Positions 40,416 to 48,508 of a stretch of 64,000 nt of DNA are shown here, piece by piece. Position 1 is the first letter of the stretch; every line of letters begins with the position of its first letter. This DNA comes from CADCVQ01 sp038260305 (lineage in GTDB: Bacteria > Actinomycetota > Thermoleophilia > Solirubrobacterales > Solirubrobacteraceae). Position numbers and translations under genes: made by a program. The stretch covers positions 31,109 through 95,108 of the forward strand of contig JBBSNY010000014.1 in NCBI GenBank assembly GCA_038260305.1, written 5' to 3'. Below the pieces are notes generated by a model. That model was not told the origin of the DNA. It made no database searches and was given only the letters and a program-made list of their open reading frames with translations.

Positions 40416-41483
40416 ATGGCGACCAGTAGCACGGAACTCACGAGCGCTCTGAGCGATCACGCCGAAAGCGAGCCCGCACACCTGACGCCGGAGGATCGCG
40501 TCGGCCTGCTCCGCGCGATGCTGATGATGCGCGCCGTCGAGGCGCGCGCGATGAACCTCTACCGCCAGGGCAAGGTCCCGGGGTCCTTCTACGACGGCTT
40601 CGGCCAAGAGGCCGTGTCCGTCGGCGCCGCGTGGGCGATGGCTGCCGCCGACCGCCTCTGCATCCTGCACCGCGACCTCGGGGCGCACATGGTGCGCGGC
40701 GTCCACCCGGCCGCGATCCTCAGCCAGTACATGGGCCGCGCGGCCGGCATCACGAACGGGCGCGACGGCAACGTGCACTTCGGCGACCGCCGCGCGGGCT
40801 GCGTCGGGATGACCTCGATGCTGCCGGACATGATGCTCGTCGCGACCGGCATGGCGATGGCCTTCAAGCTACGCGGCGAGGCCCGCTGCGCGCTGACGTG
40901 GTTCGGCGACGGCTCGACCTCGCGCGGCGACTTCCACGAGGCGATGAACTGGGCCGGGGTGCAGCGCCTGCCCGTGGTCTTCGTGCTCGAGAACAACCAG
41001 TACGCCTACTCGACGCCGATCGACCTGCAGTTCGCCGTCGACCCCGTCGAGCGCGCGGCCGGCTACGGCTTCCCCGGCCTGCGCGTCGACGGCAACGACG
41101 CCGAGGCGATGTTCGAGGCGACGCGGATCGCGCGCGACCGCGCGATCGCCGGCGGCGGACCGACGCTGATCGAAGCCGTCACGATGCGCATGCACGGCCA
41201 CGGCGCGCACGACGACATGAAGTACGTCCCGAAGGCGCTCGTCGAGGAGTGGAGGAAGAAGGACCCGATCGACCGCCAGAGCGCTCGGATGACGGCCCTC
41301 GGCTACGACGTCGATGCCCTGCGCGCCGAGGTCAAGGCGGCCGTCGACGAGGCGACCGAGACCGCGCTTGCCGGGCCGATGCCCGATCCCGAGACGGCGA
41401 CCGACCGCGTATTCCATCCGCGCGACGCACCGGAGATCCTGCTCGAGGACGGCGCCGCGCCGTGGAGCGGCTTTCAGCCATGA
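40416..41483 (+). CDS. bkdA: Second 2-oxoacid dehydrogenase E1 alpha subunit, branched-chain type
   Basis: This 355-residue E1-alpha has the ThDP motif TWFGDGSTSRGDFHEAMNWA ending in ENN (VLENNQYAYSTP). It also has GSFYDGFGQEAVSVGAAW and MRMHGHGAHDD. The GSTSRGDFHEAMNWA version is typical of branched-chain (BCKDH) and acetoin-type enzymes rather than pyruvate-specific ones. The operon continues with overlapping E1-beta and an E2. The substrate is inferred; branched-chain 2-oxoacids would feed branched fatty acid synthesis. Confidence 0.8.
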   Translation: MATSSTELTSALSDHAESEPAHLTPEDRVGLLRAMLMMRAVEARAMNLYRQGKVPGSFYDGFGQEAVSVGAAWAMAAADRLCILHRDLGAHMVRGVHPAAILSQYMGRAAGITNGRDGNVHFGDRRAGCVGMTSMLPDMMLVATGMAMAFKLRGEARCALTWFGDGSTSRGDFHEAMNWAGVQRLPVVFVLENNQYAYSTPIDLQFAVDPVERAAGYGFPGLRVDGNDAEAMFEATRIARDRAIAGGGPTLIEAVTMRMHGHGAHDDMKYVPKALVEEWRKKDPIDRQSARMTALGYDVDALRAEVKAAVDEATETALAGPMPDPETATDRVFHPRDAPEILLEDGAAPWSGFQP

Positions 41484-42445
41484 GCGAGATGACCTACCTG
41501 CGGGCGATCTCCGACGGCCTGCGGACCGAGATGCGAAGCGACGAGCGCGTCCTGCTGATGGGCGAGGACATCGGCGTCTTCGGCGGTGCCTTCAAGGTGA
41601 CCGACGGCTTCTTCGACGAGTTCGGCGCCTCGCGCGTGATGGACACCCCGCTGGCGGAGTCGGCGATCATCGGCACGGCGATCGGCGCGGCCGTCGTCGG
41701 GATGCGGCCGGTCTGCGAGATGCAGTTCGCCGACTTCATCGCCTGCGGCTTCGACCAGCTCGTCAACACCGCCGCGAAGATGTACTACCGCCAGGACCTG
41801 CCGGTGAACATCACCGTGCGCCTGCCCAGCGGCGGCGGCTTCTCCGGCGGCCCGTTTCATTCTCAGAACCCGGAGTCGTGGTTCATGCACGCGCCGGGCA
41901 TCAAGGTCGTCGCCCCAAGCACCGCCGAGGATGCGAAGGGCCTCATCATCGCCGCGATGCGCGACCCGAACCCCGTCGTCTTCATGGAGCACAAGCACCT
42001 CTACCGCCGCGTCAAGGGCGAGGTGCCCGAGGGCTCCTACGAGACCCCGTTCAAGGCCCGCGTCGCGCGCGAGGGCGACGACCTCGTCGTCATCACGTAC
42101 GGCGCGATGGTGCACACCGTGCTCGAGGCGACGACCGACCTCATGGGCGCGTCGATCATGGTGCTCGACCTGCGCTCGCTCGTGCCGCTGGACGAGCAGG
42201 CGATCCTCGACGCGGTGCGCCACACGTCGAAGGTCATCGTCGTCGACGAGGCGAACGAGACGTGCGCGGCCGGCGCGCAGGTCGCCGCGCTCATCGCCGA
42301 GCATGCCTTCGAGGACCTCGACGGCCCGGTCGTGCGGATCGCCTCGCCGGACTGCCCGATCCCCTTCTCGCCGCCGCTGGAGGCGGCGGTGCTGCCATCC
42401 GTCGAACGCGTGAGGGAGGCCTGCCGTCAGCTCCTCGAGTACTGA
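41480..42445 (+). CDS. bkdB: Second 2-oxoacid dehydrogenase E1 beta subunit
   Basis: ATG 41480 overlaps the E1-alpha stop as ATGA. The 321 residues include LLMGEDIGVFGGAFKVTDGF, DTPLAESAIIGTAIGAA, QFADFIACGFDQLVN, and RLPSGGGFSGGPFHSQNPE with the catalytic-site His. The GGGFSGGPFHSQ form is that of BCKDH-like beta subunits. It forms the E1 heterotetramer with the preceding gene product. Confidence 0.83.
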   Translation: MSEMTYLRAISDGLRTEMRSDERVLLMGEDIGVFGGAFKVTDGFFDEFGASRVMDTPLAESAIIGTAIGAAVVGMRPVCEMQFADFIACGFDQLVNTAAKMYYRQDLPVNITVRLPSGGGFSGGPFHSQNPESWFMHAPGIKVVAPSTAEDAKGLIIAAMRDPNPVVFMEHKHLYRRVKGEVPEGSYETPFKARVAREGDDLVVITYGAMVHTVLEATTDLMGASIMVLDLRSLVPLDEQAILDAVRHTSKVIVVDEANETCAAGAQVAALIAEHAFEDLDGPVVRIASPDCPIPFSPPLEAAVLPSVERVREACRQLLEY

Positions 42446-42458
42446 GACCGTTGTCGAC

Positions 42459-43724
42459 GTGACGATGCCGCAGATGGGGGTGTCCGTCGCGGAGGGCACT
42501 GTCGTCGAGTGGCGCAAGCAGCCCGGCGACTGGATCGAACGCGACGAGACGATCGGCGAGGTGTCGACCGACAAGATCGACACGGAGATCCCGTCCCCCG
42601 CGAGCGGTCGGCTGATCGAGATCCTCGTGCAGGTCGGGGTGACGGTCGATGTCGGCGTGACGCTCGCGCGGATCGCGACCGACGCCGAGCCCGGCGCCGC
42701 GACGGCGCCACCGCTTGCCGAGGCGCCGGCTGTCACGCACGTGCCGGGCGCGACCGCCGCGAGCCCGCCACAGCCCGCACCCTCGGCCCCGGCGCGCCGC
42801 ACCGCGAACGGGAGCCAGAACCGGCGCTACTCGCCCGTCGTCCAGCGGATCGCCGAGGAGCACGACGTCGACCTCGAAGCGATCGAGGGCACGGGACGCG
42901 ACGGACGCGTGCGCAAGCAGGACGTCCTGGCATGGGTCGAGAAGTTCGGCGGCGGCGCCCGTCCGGCCGCGACGACGGCCGACGAGCCGGTCCTGCACTC
43001 CGAGAGCCCGTACCGTCCGGGCGCCGGAGGCTCGAACCTGCACGGCCCGTACGTGCCGCCCGAGGGCCGCCCGCTGTCGCGCATGCGGGCGATGATCGGC
43101 GAGCACATGCACCGCTCGCTACAGACCGCGGCGACGTGCACGACGTGGATCGAGGTCGACATGTCGCGCATCGAGATCGCGCGCAAGCACCTCGGTATCA
43201 CGGCGCTGCCGCTCATCTCGCGCTGCGTGATCGGCGCGCTCGTCGAGTTCCCACACGTGAACGCCTGGCTCGAGAACGACCTGCACATCGTCCACGAGCA
43301 GGTCAACCTCGGGATCGCGGTCGACCTCGGCGACGACGGGCTCATCGTGCCCGTCGTGCGCGGCGCGCAGGACCTCAGCCCCGAGGGCCTGTCGCGACGC
43401 ATCCGCGACCTCGCCAAACGCGCCCGCGCGCGCCAGCTGACGCCCGACGACGTCCGCGGCGGGACGTTCACGATCACGAACCCAGGCCAGTTCGGCTCCG
43501 TCATGGCGACGCCGGTCATCAGCCTGCCGCAGGTCGCGATCCTCGACATCGAGGCGATCGTCAAGCGCCCCGTCGTCGTCACCGACCAGTTCGGCGAGGA
43601 CGCGATCGCGATCCGCCCGATGGTCATCCTCGGCCTGTCCTGGGATCACCGCGCGATCGACGGCGCCCTCGCCGCGCGCTTCCTCGCGAACGTCAAGAAG
43701 CGCATCGAGAGCTACGAGGCGTAG
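42459..43724 (+). CDS. bkdC: Second dihydrolipoyl acyltransferase (E2)
   Basis: From GTG 42459 the 421 residues contain one lipoyl domain (lipoyl Lys in STDKIDTEIPSP, near 42). A short linker, a subunit-binding domain (YSPVVQRIAEEHDVDLEAIE) and the catalytic domain ending in SWDHRAIDGALAARF follow. It has the canonical HRxxDG, unlike the E2 at 31458. The lipoyl motif DKIDTEI also differs (DKATLTY there), so the two complexes are distinct. E3 must come from the gene at 24523 or from outside. Confidence 0.87.
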   Translation: MTMPQMGVSVAEGTVVEWRKQPGDWIERDETIGEVSTDKIDTEIPSPASGRLIEILVQVGVTVDVGVTLARIATDAEPGAATAPPLAEAPAVTHVPGATAASPPQPAPSAPARRTANGSQNRRYSPVVQRIAEEHDVDLEAIEGTGRDGRVRKQDVLAWVEKFGGGARPAATTADEPVLHSESPYRPGAGGSNLHGPYVPPEGRPLSRMRAMIGEHMHRSLQTAATCTTWIEVDMSRIEIARKHLGITALPLISRCVIGALVEFPHVNAWLENDLHIVHEQVNLGIAVDLGDDGLIVPVVRGAQDLSPEGLSRRIRDLAKRARARQLTPDDVRGGTFTITNPGQFGSVMATPVISLPQVAILDIEAIVKRPVVVTDQFGEDAIAIRPMVILGLSWDHRAIDGALAARFLANVKKRIESYEA

Positions 43725-43947
43725 CCCGACGGCCGGGGGCACCACATTGCTTGCCACGTGCCGAGGACCGTGGGTGTGAGCGCCTTCAGCGCGAGGTTCG
43801 ACGTCGCCGACCGTCCGATGAAGCCTCTCCAGGACTGGCTCAGGACGCACCCGAAGCCGGCCTGCCGCGTCACCGCTTCCAACTGAACCATCAGAGCGCA
43901 TGGGGTCGCGTCGGCGCAGCCGTGCCGCACCTCAGTCTGCGCGGTGT

Positions 43948-43953
43948 TACACT
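43948..43953 (+). promoter_or_regulatory. -10 hexamer TACACT before the VapB-like gene
   Basis: TACACT lies 6 bp upstream of ATG 43960. It starts a leaderless unit vapB-vapC-lipB. Confidence 0.5.
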
Positions 43954-43959
43954 TCCCTC

Positions 43960-44223
43960 ATGCCCACGACCCGCCCCCGCTATACGGTGACCGACACCGG
44001 GGAAGTCACCGAGATGCTCGACCTCGCCCGCCGCGCATGGCCCGAGATCGCCGACCGCAAGCTGCTCCTGCTGCGGCTCGCCGCGGAGGGCAGGGATGTC
44101 GTCAAGCAGCGTCTCGTCGCGATGGACCGGGCGCAGCGGCGCGCGCTGCAGAACGAGGCGATGAGGCAGGCCGCGACGCTGCTCGACGTCGACCTCCTTC
44201 TGTCAGATGCCGCCTGGCGGTGA
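43960..44223 (+). CDS. VapB-type antitoxin (predicted)
   Basis: The 87-residue protein (PRYTVTDTGEVTEMLDLARR and RKLLLLRLAAEGRDVV) is a small helical protein. It lies directly before a PIN-domain gene that overlaps its stop as GTGA. Position, size and the N-terminal beta strand resemble ribbon-helix-helix or VapB-like antitoxins, although the DNA-binding motif is not obvious. Antitoxin function is inferred mostly from context. It probably autoregulates the operon, which continues into lipB. Confidence 0.7.
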   Translation: MPTTRPRYTVTDTGEVTEMLDLARRAWPEIADRKLLLLRLAAEGRDVVKQRLVAMDRAQRRALQNEAMRQAATLLDVDLLLSDAAWR

Positions 44224-44588
44224 GCCGGCTGCTGCTCGTAGACAAGTCCGCGTACGTGCGCGGTGTGCCAGACGAGTACTCAGAAGACGAGCTCTGCCTG
44301 TGCGCTGTCATCCGCTGGGAGCTGCTCTACAGCGCTCGATCACCGACGGCCTACGCGACGGCCGAGCAGGGACTCGCCGCCTTCCGCGAGTTGCGGATGG
44401 ATGCCGAGACATTCGCGGCAGCGGGTGGCGCACAGCGTGAGCTCGCGCAGACGGGCCGCCATCGTGTGCCTGTGCCGGACCTCCTCATCGCCGCCTGCGC
44501 CCAGCAGCACGGGGCCGATGTCCTCCATGTCGACCGCCATTTCGACGTGCTCGCGACCGTGCTGCATTTCAACCCGGTGCGGCTGTGA
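44220..44588 (+). CDS. PIN-domain toxin VapC (ribonuclease)
   Basis: This 122-residue protein carries the four acidic PIN residues Asp8 (LLLVDKSA), Glu34 (IRWELL), Asp87 (VPDLLIAA) and Asp105 (HVDRHFD). It is therefore probably an active Mg-dependent ribonuclease of the type used to cleave tRNA or rRNA. GTG 44220 overlaps the antitoxin stop, and its own stop overlaps the lipB GTG (GTGA at 44585). The toxin is thus placed between its antitoxin and an essential lipoylation gene in one translational chain. Confidence 0.85.
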   Translation: MSRLLLVDKSAYVRGVPDEYSEDELCLCAVIRWELLYSARSPTAYATAEQGLAAFRELRMDAETFAAAGGAQRELAQTGRHRVPVPDLLIAACAQQHGADVLHVDRHFDVLATVLHFNPVRL

Positions 44589-45322
44589 GCCCGGACGAGC
44601 TGTGGGTCTGCCGGCTCGGCCTCGTCGAGTACCGCGAGGCGCTCGCCCTGCAGGAGCGAACGCGCGCCGCGCGACAAACGCAAGCGATCCCTGATGTGCT
44701 GCTGCTGCTCGAGCACCCGCGCGTCTACACGCGCGGCCGCCGCTCACATGCCGGCGAGCTGCCGCTCGGCGAGCAGTGGTACCGCGAGCAGGGGCTCGAC
44801 ATCGTCGACGTCGACCGGGGCGGCAAGCTCACCTACCACGGCCCCGGACAGCTCGTCGGCTACCCGATCGTGCAGATCGTCGACGTCATCGCCTACCTGC
44901 GCACCATGGAGCAGGCGATCGTCGTCGCGCTCGCCGACGCCGGCCTCGCCGGCGCGCGCGGTCGCCCCGCGGACGGGCCCGACTACACCGGCGTCTGGGT
45001 CGGCGAGCGCAAGATCGCCTCGATCGGCGTCCACGTCGCGCGCGGCGTGACGACGCACGGCTTCGCGATCAACGTCTCAAACGACCTCGAGCCGTTCGCG
45101 TGGGTCGTGGCGTGCGGCCTGGACGGCGTCAGCATGACCTCGCTAGCCCGCGAGCTCGGTGGCGACCACGACGACAGCGCCCTCGACGCGGTCGCGACGA
45201 GCGTCGCCGATCACCTCGCCGCGGGCCTGGGGCGCGCGCCCCGCGGCGTCTCGCACGAGCAGCTCGAGGCCGCGCTGCTCAGCTACGCAGGTGCGGCGAC
45301 AGCAGCTTCGCCACCGCACTGA
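44585..45322 (+). CDS. lipB: Octanoyl-[acyl-carrier-protein]:protein octanoyltransferase
   Basis: The 245 residues carry the LipB signatures RGGKLTYHGPGQLVGYPI near 80, the Lys of GERKIASIGVHV, and the catalytic Cys in VACGLDGVSMTSL near 179. It moves octanoyl from ACP to lipoyl domains such as those at 31458 and 42459. LipA then inserts sulfur. GTG 44585 overlaps the VapC stop. The last 44 bp overlap a convergent metallopeptidase gene on the other strand. Confidence 0.93.
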   Translation: MSPDELWVCRLGLVEYREALALQERTRAARQTQAIPDVLLLLEHPRVYTRGRRSHAGELPLGEQWYREQGLDIVDVDRGGKLTYHGPGQLVGYPIVQIVDVIAYLRTMEQAIVVALADAGLAGARGRPADGPDYTGVWVGERKIASIGVHVARGVTTHGFAINVSNDLEPFAWVVACGLDGVSMTSLARELGGDHDDSALDAVATSVADHLAAGLGRAPRGVSHEQLEAALLSYAGAATAASPPH

Positions 45323-46514
45323 CCTTCTGCTCGTACTCCGCCGGGCAGCGTCGCTGGCGCTCGTCGCTGAGCAGGCCCCGCTTGGCGACGTCGCGGTATG
45401 CCTGCTGGCTGGAGCCGGCGATCCAGCAGACGATGCTGTACGCCCGCTGCTTGTCGAGCGAGTGGTCGTCGAAGAAATCCTGCGGCGCGAGCTTGCGCTG
45501 GCGGCTCGACAGGGCGTTGAAGAAGCGCGCGGCGTAGAACGCGTACTGGTCGCCGTTGTCGACCGCGCGCGTCAGGAACACCGTCGCGACCGCGTCCGCC
45601 GCGTCCTCCTCCTTGCCGAGCACCGGCAGGTCGAACTCGTCGATGAACACGTGGCCAAACTCGTGGATGAGGATGAACCCGTCGACCGAGGCGAGCTGGC
45701 GGCCGAACTCCTCGCCGTCCTTGCGCAGCTCGGGGAAGTTGCGCTTCAGCACGCCGGCCGTGTAGTTCACGAACCCGTAGGAGAGCGTGATCGTCTTCGT
45801 GGCCGGATCGTAGTTCGGTCCGACGAGCCCGTTGACGGCATGGATCGTGATGTCGTCGGGCAGCGCGAAGTTCTTCGTGAAGCCGGCGGCGACGCCGTCG
45901 GTTCCGCCGAGGCGCAGGATCTCCTTCGCGTCAGCGCCCACCTGGTCGTTGGGCTTGTCGTAGTCGACCGAGATCGTCCCGTTCCCGGCGCCGCCACCCG
46001 CGGTCGCCGCGGTCGTGGAGGTCGACGTGGTGGTGCCCGCCGACTCCTCGCCGGCGCACGCCTTCGAGCCGAGCTTCTTGGACGCGGAGCCGAACTCGCC
46101 GGCGACGGTCGTGAACGTCTGCAGATCCTGCAGGCCGCTCGCATCCTGCGCCTTGGACTTCGCGAGCAGACTCTTGAGCAGCTCGTTGCCCTCGTTCTGC
46201 TTGTCGATGACCGCCTGCCAGTCGTCCTTGACGTCGGCGGCCGGCACGAGCGCGGCGAGATCGTCGGTCTGCTTCTGGTTCAGCGGCGCGACCTGCTCGA
46301 AGTACGCGGCCGCCGCCTTCGCATCGGAGAAGTCCGACGGCACGTCGATCGCCGACGCCGCCTTCTCCCCGGCCGTGCAGATCGCGTTCGCCTTCGTCAC
46401 GAGCTGGGCGCGTGTGAGCGTGTCCGAGCCCTTGTCGCCCGAACCGCCGCACGCCGCGAGGCCGGCGCCCGCCGTCGCCGCCGCGAGGATCCCGATCATC
46501 GTCCTGCGCACCAT
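45279..46514 (-). CDS. Lipoprotein with DUF4344-type putative metallopeptidase domain
   Basis: From ATG 46514 the 411-residue protein has a lipoprotein signal with lipobox LAAC near residue 20. A helical N-terminal part follows to about 150, then a Thr/Ala/Gly linker and a C-terminal domain with the zinc signature IHEFGHVFIDEFDLPVLGKE. A downstream acidic DAADAVATVF fits DUF4344 putative metallopeptidases. Cys pairs (VCWIAG, RRCPAEY) may form disulfides outside the cell. It converges with lipB, overlapping it by 44 bp. GGAGGCGGAG just before the ATG is the RBS. Confidence 0.75.
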   Translation of the reverse strand: MVRRTMIGILAAATAGAGLAACGGSGDKGSDTLTRAQLVTKANAICTAGEKAASAIDVPSDFSDAKAAAAYFEQVAPLNQKQTDDLAALVPAADVKDDWQAVIDKQNEGNELLKSLLAKSKAQDASGLQDLQTFTTVAGEFGSASKKLGSKACAGEESAGTTTSTSTTAATAGGGAGNGTISVDYDKPNDQVGADAKEILRLGGTDGVAAGFTKNFALPDDITIHAVNGLVGPNYDPATKTITLSYGFVNYTAGVLKRNFPELRKDGEEFGRQLASVDGFILIHEFGHVFIDEFDLPVLGKEEDAADAVATVFLTRAVDNGDQYAFYAARFFNALSSRQRKLAPQDFFDDHSLDKQRAYSIVCWIAGSSQQAYRDVAKRGLLSDERQRRCPAEYEQKVSAVAKLLSPHLRS

Positions 46515-46614
46515 CTCCGCCTCCCCGATCCGTGGCTGACTCCGCGCGTCGAGTCCCCGAGCGCGGCGCCACGCTACACCCGCCGATACCCCATTCGCCA
46601 GCATTTGCGAGCGC

Positions 46615-46620
46615 TACCCT
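46615..46620 (+). promoter_or_regulatory. -10 hexamer TACCCT before lipA
   Basis: TACCCT lies 9 bp upstream of ATG 46630. Transcription would begin at or within 2-3 nt of the start codon. Confidence 0.4.
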
Positions 46621-46629
46621 CGATGGGAC

Positions 46630-47622
46630 ATGGCCACCGAGGAACGCAGGCTCTCGACACGCTCCCGCTCGAACCCCGGCGGGATGGACGTGCTCAAGGT
46701 CCTCGGCGCCGACGTGCGGCCGATGCGCGAGCGCAAGCCGCCGTGGTTCAAGGTCCCCGCGCCGGGCGGCGCGAAGTACCGCGAGCTGACGGCACTGATC
46801 AAGGCCGAGAACCTCCACACGGTCTGTCAGGAGGCCGCCTGCCCGAACGTCGGCGAGTGCTGGGAGCGCGGCACCGCGACGTTCATGATCCTCGGCGACA
46901 CCTGCACGCGCCGCTGCGGCTTCTGCAACGTACGCACCGGCAAGCCGACGTGGAACGACCCGCTCGAGCCCGCGCGCGTCGCCCGCTCGATCGCGAAGAT
47001 GGGGCTGCGCCACGCGGTCATCACCTCCGTCGATCGCGACGATCTGCCCGACCTCGGCGCGAGCGCGTTCGTCGGCGTCATCCGCCAGGTCCGCATCCAG
47101 GCGCCGCGCTGCAAGGTCGAGGTCTTGACGCCGGACTTCCGCGGTCAGGAGATGCCGCTCGCGCGCGTCATCGCCGAGCGCCCCGACGTCTTCAACCACA
47201 ACGTCGAGGTCGTCCCGCGCCTGTACCCCGTCGCGCGGCGCGGCTCGACCTTTGAGCGCTCCTGCCGCGTGCTGCGAAACGCCAAGGAGATGGGCTCAGG
47301 CGAGGTCACGACGAAGTCCGGCCTGATGGTCGGGCTCGGCGAGACGCACGACGAGATGGTCGCGACGTTCGCCGCGCTGCGCGAGCACGGCGTCCAGGTG
47401 CTGACCGTCGGGCAGTACCTGCGCCCGACGGAGCGCCACCTACCGGTCGTGCGCTATTGGCATCCGGACGAGTTCAAGGCCCTCGAGGTCGCCGCCTACG
47501 AGCTCGGCTTCGACCACATCGCGGCCGGCCCGCTCGTGCGCTCGAGCTATCACGCCGACCAGCACATCCCGCAGGACGAGCCGGGCAGCGGTCCGCTCGC
47601 GCTCAGCGCCTCCGGTCCGTAG
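46630..47622 (+). CDS. lipA: Lipoyl synthase (radical SAM)
   Basis: The 330-residue protein has both LipA clusters. The auxiliary cluster Cys are in TVCQEAACPNVGECW, and the radical-SAM CTRRCGFCNV follows at once. FMILGDTC, TSVDRDDLPD and the C-terminal VRSSYHAD (auxiliary-cluster Ser) are conserved. It inserts two sulfurs into octanoyl groups placed by LipB. It is separated from lipB only by the convergent metallopeptidase gene. Confidence 0.95.
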   Translation: MATEERRLSTRSRSNPGGMDVLKVLGADVRPMRERKPPWFKVPAPGGAKYRELTALIKAENLHTVCQEAACPNVGECWERGTATFMILGDTCTRRCGFCNVRTGKPTWNDPLEPARVARSIAKMGLRHAVITSVDRDDLPDLGASAFVGVIRQVRIQAPRCKVEVLTPDFRGQEMPLARVIAERPDVFNHNVEVVPRLYPVARRGSTFERSCRVLRNAKEMGSGEVTTKSGLMVGLGETHDEMVATFAALREHGVQVLTVGQYLRPTERHLPVVRYWHPDEFKALEVAAYELGFDHIAAGPLVRSSYHADQHIPQDEPGSGPLALSASGP

Positions 47623-47625
47623 CCC

Positions 47626-47666
47626 TTGACTTCACATACCGCGGGTATCAAGATACTCACGGTATG
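47626..47666 (+). promoter_or_regulatory. -35 element and 32-bp palindromic operator before the GST/TetR pair
   Basis: TTGACT (47626-47631) is followed by a 32-bp imperfect palindrome at 47635-47666. Its left half is CATACCGCGGGTATCA and its right half AGATACTCACGGTATG. It also contains two inner dyads, ATACC-GCG-GGTAT and ATAC-n5-GTAT. The position between promoter and gene fits an operator for the co-transcribed TetR protein. Confidence 0.65.
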
Positions 47667-47690
47667 TCGACGCCAAGGAGAGCAACGACG

Positions 47691-48503
47691 ATGCCGAGCA
47701 AGGTCAAGCTCTACATGTTCCCGGGATCGAATTCCGTCTACACGGGCCGGCTCATGCTCGAGCACAAGGGCATCGACTACAAGACGGTCACGCTCATGCC
47801 CGGCCCGCACGCCTTCATCATGCTCGCACTCGGCTTCGAGACGATGGGCGTCCCGGCGCTGAACATCGACGGGCGCAAGGTGTCGGGCACCCGCGCGATC
47901 TCGCGCGTGCTCGACGAGCTCGTCCCCGAGCGGCCGCTGTTTCCGACCGAGCCCGTTCAGCACAAGGCCGTCCGCGACGCCGAGCGCTGGGGCGAGGAGC
48001 TGCAGAACGCGACGCGCCGGATCTTCTACTGCGCCGCACGCCGCGACAGCGGCGCCTTCAAGAGCCTCATGACGCCGGCGCGCTCGCTGCCGATGCGCGC
48101 CGTGCTGCGGCTCGCCGCGCCGATCGTCGTGCGCCTGGCAACCGGAGCGCATCGCGCCTCCGACAGCGCCGGACAGGAGGATCTCGAGCTGCTGCCCGAG
48201 CGCCTCGACCAGATCGACGCCTGGCTCGCGCAGGGCCTGCTCGGCGGCGAGCAGCTCAACGCGGCCGACTTCCAGATCGCCGTCAACCTCGCGGCGCTCA
48301 TGCTGTCCGACGACCTTCGGCCCTTCATGGAGGGCCGCCCCCTTGCGGCATACGCACAGCGAGTCGCGCCCGACTACGCCGGGCACCTCGACGCGGTCCT
48401 GCCGTCCGAATGGTTGGCGCCGTTGCAAGACGACGCCGCCAGCAAGGCCACGGGTGGCGTGACGGCGGCGGGCGGGCGGCCCGCCGCCGTGCCCGTGGCC
48501 TGA
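47691..48503 (+). CDS. Glutathione-S-transferase-like protein
   Basis: From ATG 47691 (AAGGAG 10 bp upstream) the protein has 270 residues. The N-terminal thioredoxin-like domain opens KVKLYMFPGSNSVYTGRLML and has the cis-Pro GVPALNIDGRKVSGTRAI. The C-terminal helical domain has LNAADFQIAVNLAAL, the family's N-capping-like region. Actinobacteria generally lack glutathione, so another thiol or a binding role is possible. It is co-transcribed with the TetR gene that starts 5 bp after it, and is probably repressed by it. Confidence 0.75.
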   Translation: MPSKVKLYMFPGSNSVYTGRLMLEHKGIDYKTVTLMPGPHAFIMLALGFETMGVPALNIDGRKVSGTRAISRVLDELVPERPLFPTEPVQHKAVRDAERWGEELQNATRRIFYCAARRDSGAFKSLMTPARSLPMRAVLRLAAPIVVRLATGAHRASDSAGQEDLELLPERLDQIDAWLAQGLLGGEQLNAADFQIAVNLAALMLSDDLRPFMEGRPLAAYAQRVAPDYAGHLDAVLPSEWLAPLQDDAASKATGGVTAAGGRPAAVPVA

Positions 48504-48508
48504 ACGCC

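Noticed and set aside
43712..43930. Minus-strand 72-codon frame between the second E2 gene and the VapB-like gene
   Set aside because: No start signal and no recognisable domain. The frame is short, and the region is better explained as intergenic DNA with the vapB promoter.
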